A stretch of DNA of 64,000 bases from Vreelandella sedimenti (lineage in GTDB: Bacteria > Pseudomonadota > Gammaproteobacteria > Pseudomonadales > Halomonadaceae). The stretch lies in NCBI RefSeq assembly GCF_013416325.1, contig NZ_JACCGK010000005.1, positions 1-64,000 on the forward strand, given 5' to 3'. A program made the position numbers and the translations under genes. Of this stretch, positions 63,257 through 64,000 are shown piece after piece (the first letter of the stretch is position 1; each line of letters begins with the position of its first letter). Under the pieces are notes generated by a model. It ran no database searches, was not told the origin of the DNA, and saw only the letters and a program-made list of their open reading frames with translations.

Positions 63257-64000
63257 CTAGTGGGGGAGTCGCGCTCTAGCGGGCTGGCGGCCTGCACGAT
63301 TCGATGCAGGTACGCCAGCTTCTCGCGCACCGCCGGGGCAAGCACCCCTGGGGCCAAATCGAGCAGGCCCATATCCCGGTTGAGCTCATTCACTGCCATC
63401 CCCACCTGATGAAAGGCAATCAGCATGTTCTCCAGGCTGCCGTCGTACTCAACGGGGGTAATGCCCATGTGCAGTGCGGTATCCAGCACGGCGACCATAT
63501 CCAAGTAGTAGGCAAATGTTTCAGCAAAATCTTCCCAGGGATGCATGGTGGCGTAAGCGGAGATGAAGCGATTAGGCCAGTCGTTGGGTGCCCCCTGCTG
63601 GTAGTAGCGCTCTAACGCTTCGGCATAGGTTGGCCGGTGGTGATTGCCAAATACCGCACGGCACGTCTCCTCGTCGCGCTCCTTAACCAGTACATCCCAG
63701 TAGTAGTGGCCGATTTCGTGACGAAAGTGGCCAATCAGCGTGCGGTGGGATTCGTTCATGTCGACCCGCAAGCGCTCGCGTTCAACGTCGTCGGCTTCCT
63801 TGATGTTGATGGTGATATGCCCTGCTGCATGGCCGGTATACACCTTCTCTTGCTTGGCGGTGGAGCGCCATAAGCCCTGGTCGGGCAGGGCATCAGCCAT
63901 AAAAGAGAAGCTTAACGGCACAGTAATGTCATTGTCTTTGGTGCCGTGGGGAAGTTTAAGTAGATCCAGAGTATGAAAAAGGCGTCGTTTAGCAGCCTCT
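63253..64000 (-). CDS. Zinc-binding metallopeptidase family protein, partial (N-terminus beyond window)
   Basis: At least 248 codons on the minus strand, still open at the window end. Residues read inward from the edge include AAKRRLFHTLDLLKL and DNDITVPLSFSFMADALP, so the internal GTG at 63921 is not the start. HFRHEIGHYYWDVLVK contains the HExxH zinc motif, with WEDFAETFAYYLDM as the likely third ligand region. It matches the putative zinc-binding metallopeptidase family that often accompanies ATP-grasp/alpha-E/transglutaminase genes and normally has an N-terminal zinc ribbon, which would lie outside the window. Confidence 0.85.
   Translation of the reverse strand, partial: EAAKRRLFHTLDLLKLPHGTKDNDITVPLSFSFMADALPDQGLWRSTAKQEKVYTGHAAGHITINIKEADDVERERLRVDMNESHRTLIGHFRHEIGHYYWDVLVKERDEETCRAVFGNHHRPTYAEALERYYQQGAPNDWPNRFISAYATMHPWEDFAETFAYYLDMVAVLDTALHMGITPVEYDGSLENMLIAFHQVGMAVNELNRDMGLLDLAPGVLAPAVREKLAYLHRIVQAASPLERDSPTS

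Noticed and set aside
1..64000. CRISPR arrays, tRNA or rRNA genes, prophage or complete insertion sequences
   Set aside because: Looked for on both strands; short tandem arrays seen are 6-15 nt units without spacers, and no transposase or phage gene is recognisable.

Overview
The window looks like chromosomal DNA of a moderately GC-rich gammaproteobacterium. The best fit is a halophilic oceanospirillalean such as Halomonas or a close relative. This rests on the overall gene set: FabV, YeeN, a two-subunit arginine succinyltransferase, NhaP2, DUF3581 and an NfeD/SPFH pair. No rRNA, tRNA, prophage, insertion sequence or CRISPR array was seen.

Region 1 (1-11.0 kb) is a carbohydrate utilisation island, by eye more AT-rich than the rest. 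A SorC-family regulator, an RpiB-type isomerase, a DhaK/DhaL-type ketose kinase, a zinc dehydrogenase close to erythritol/L-threitol dehydrogenase, a DUF2291 protein, a complete ribose-type ABC transporter and a ribokinase-family kinase lie on the + strand. A divergent tal-tkt unit lies on the - strand. The predicted route is tetritol uptake, oxidation to erythrulose, phosphorylation, isomerisation to erythrose 4-phosphate, then transketolase. The tal gene is a remnant: its true start and its true C-terminus are present but the middle is deleted. A recurring TTTGTWCA-type element sits over the -35 regions of both + strand promoters and is a candidate operator.

Region 2 (11-25 kb) is housekeeping and miscellaneous: a RibH2-type lumazine synthase behind an FMN riboswitch, an AbrB-family membrane protein, an ABC exporter, a quinone-reductase-like dehydrogenase, an unknown gene paired with an MscS channel, YeeN, a LysE exporter, a glutathione peroxidase, FabV, a GlxA/ArgR-type AraC regulator and an SDR.

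Region 3 (25.2-31.5 kb) is an arginine succinyltransferase operon, astC-aruF-aruG-astD-astB, without astE. Region 4 (31.5-38.4 kb) is a patchwork with ParDE, a hydrolase remnant, DUF523, GNATs, a divergent EamA/MarR pair with two perfect palindromic operators, a truncated LysR gene, a quinone reductase, BluB and a LysR regulator. Region 5 (38.4-53.1 kb) holds an amidase-symporter unit, DUF2252, a GGDEF protein, SPFH/NfeD, a TRIC-type channel, a giant AsmA-like protein, DUF3581 and NhaP2.

Region 6 (53.2-64 kb) is the most intriguing. It has two divergent operons of transglutaminase-like, circularly permuted ATP-grasp and alpha-E proteins, followed by a convergent zinc metallopeptidase. Both operons appear to start from sigma-54 (-24/-12) promoters flanking a pair of NtrC-like sites, which implies nitrogen control of an uncharacterised amide-bond or peptide-metabolising system. 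In one operon the ATP-grasp domain, fused to alpha-E, lacks the segment that carries the conserved lysine present in its paralogue.

A further theme is short in-phase tandem duplication (mostly 12-15 nt units) at several unrelated places, including one that copied the last four codons and stop codon of the sugar-binding protein gene.
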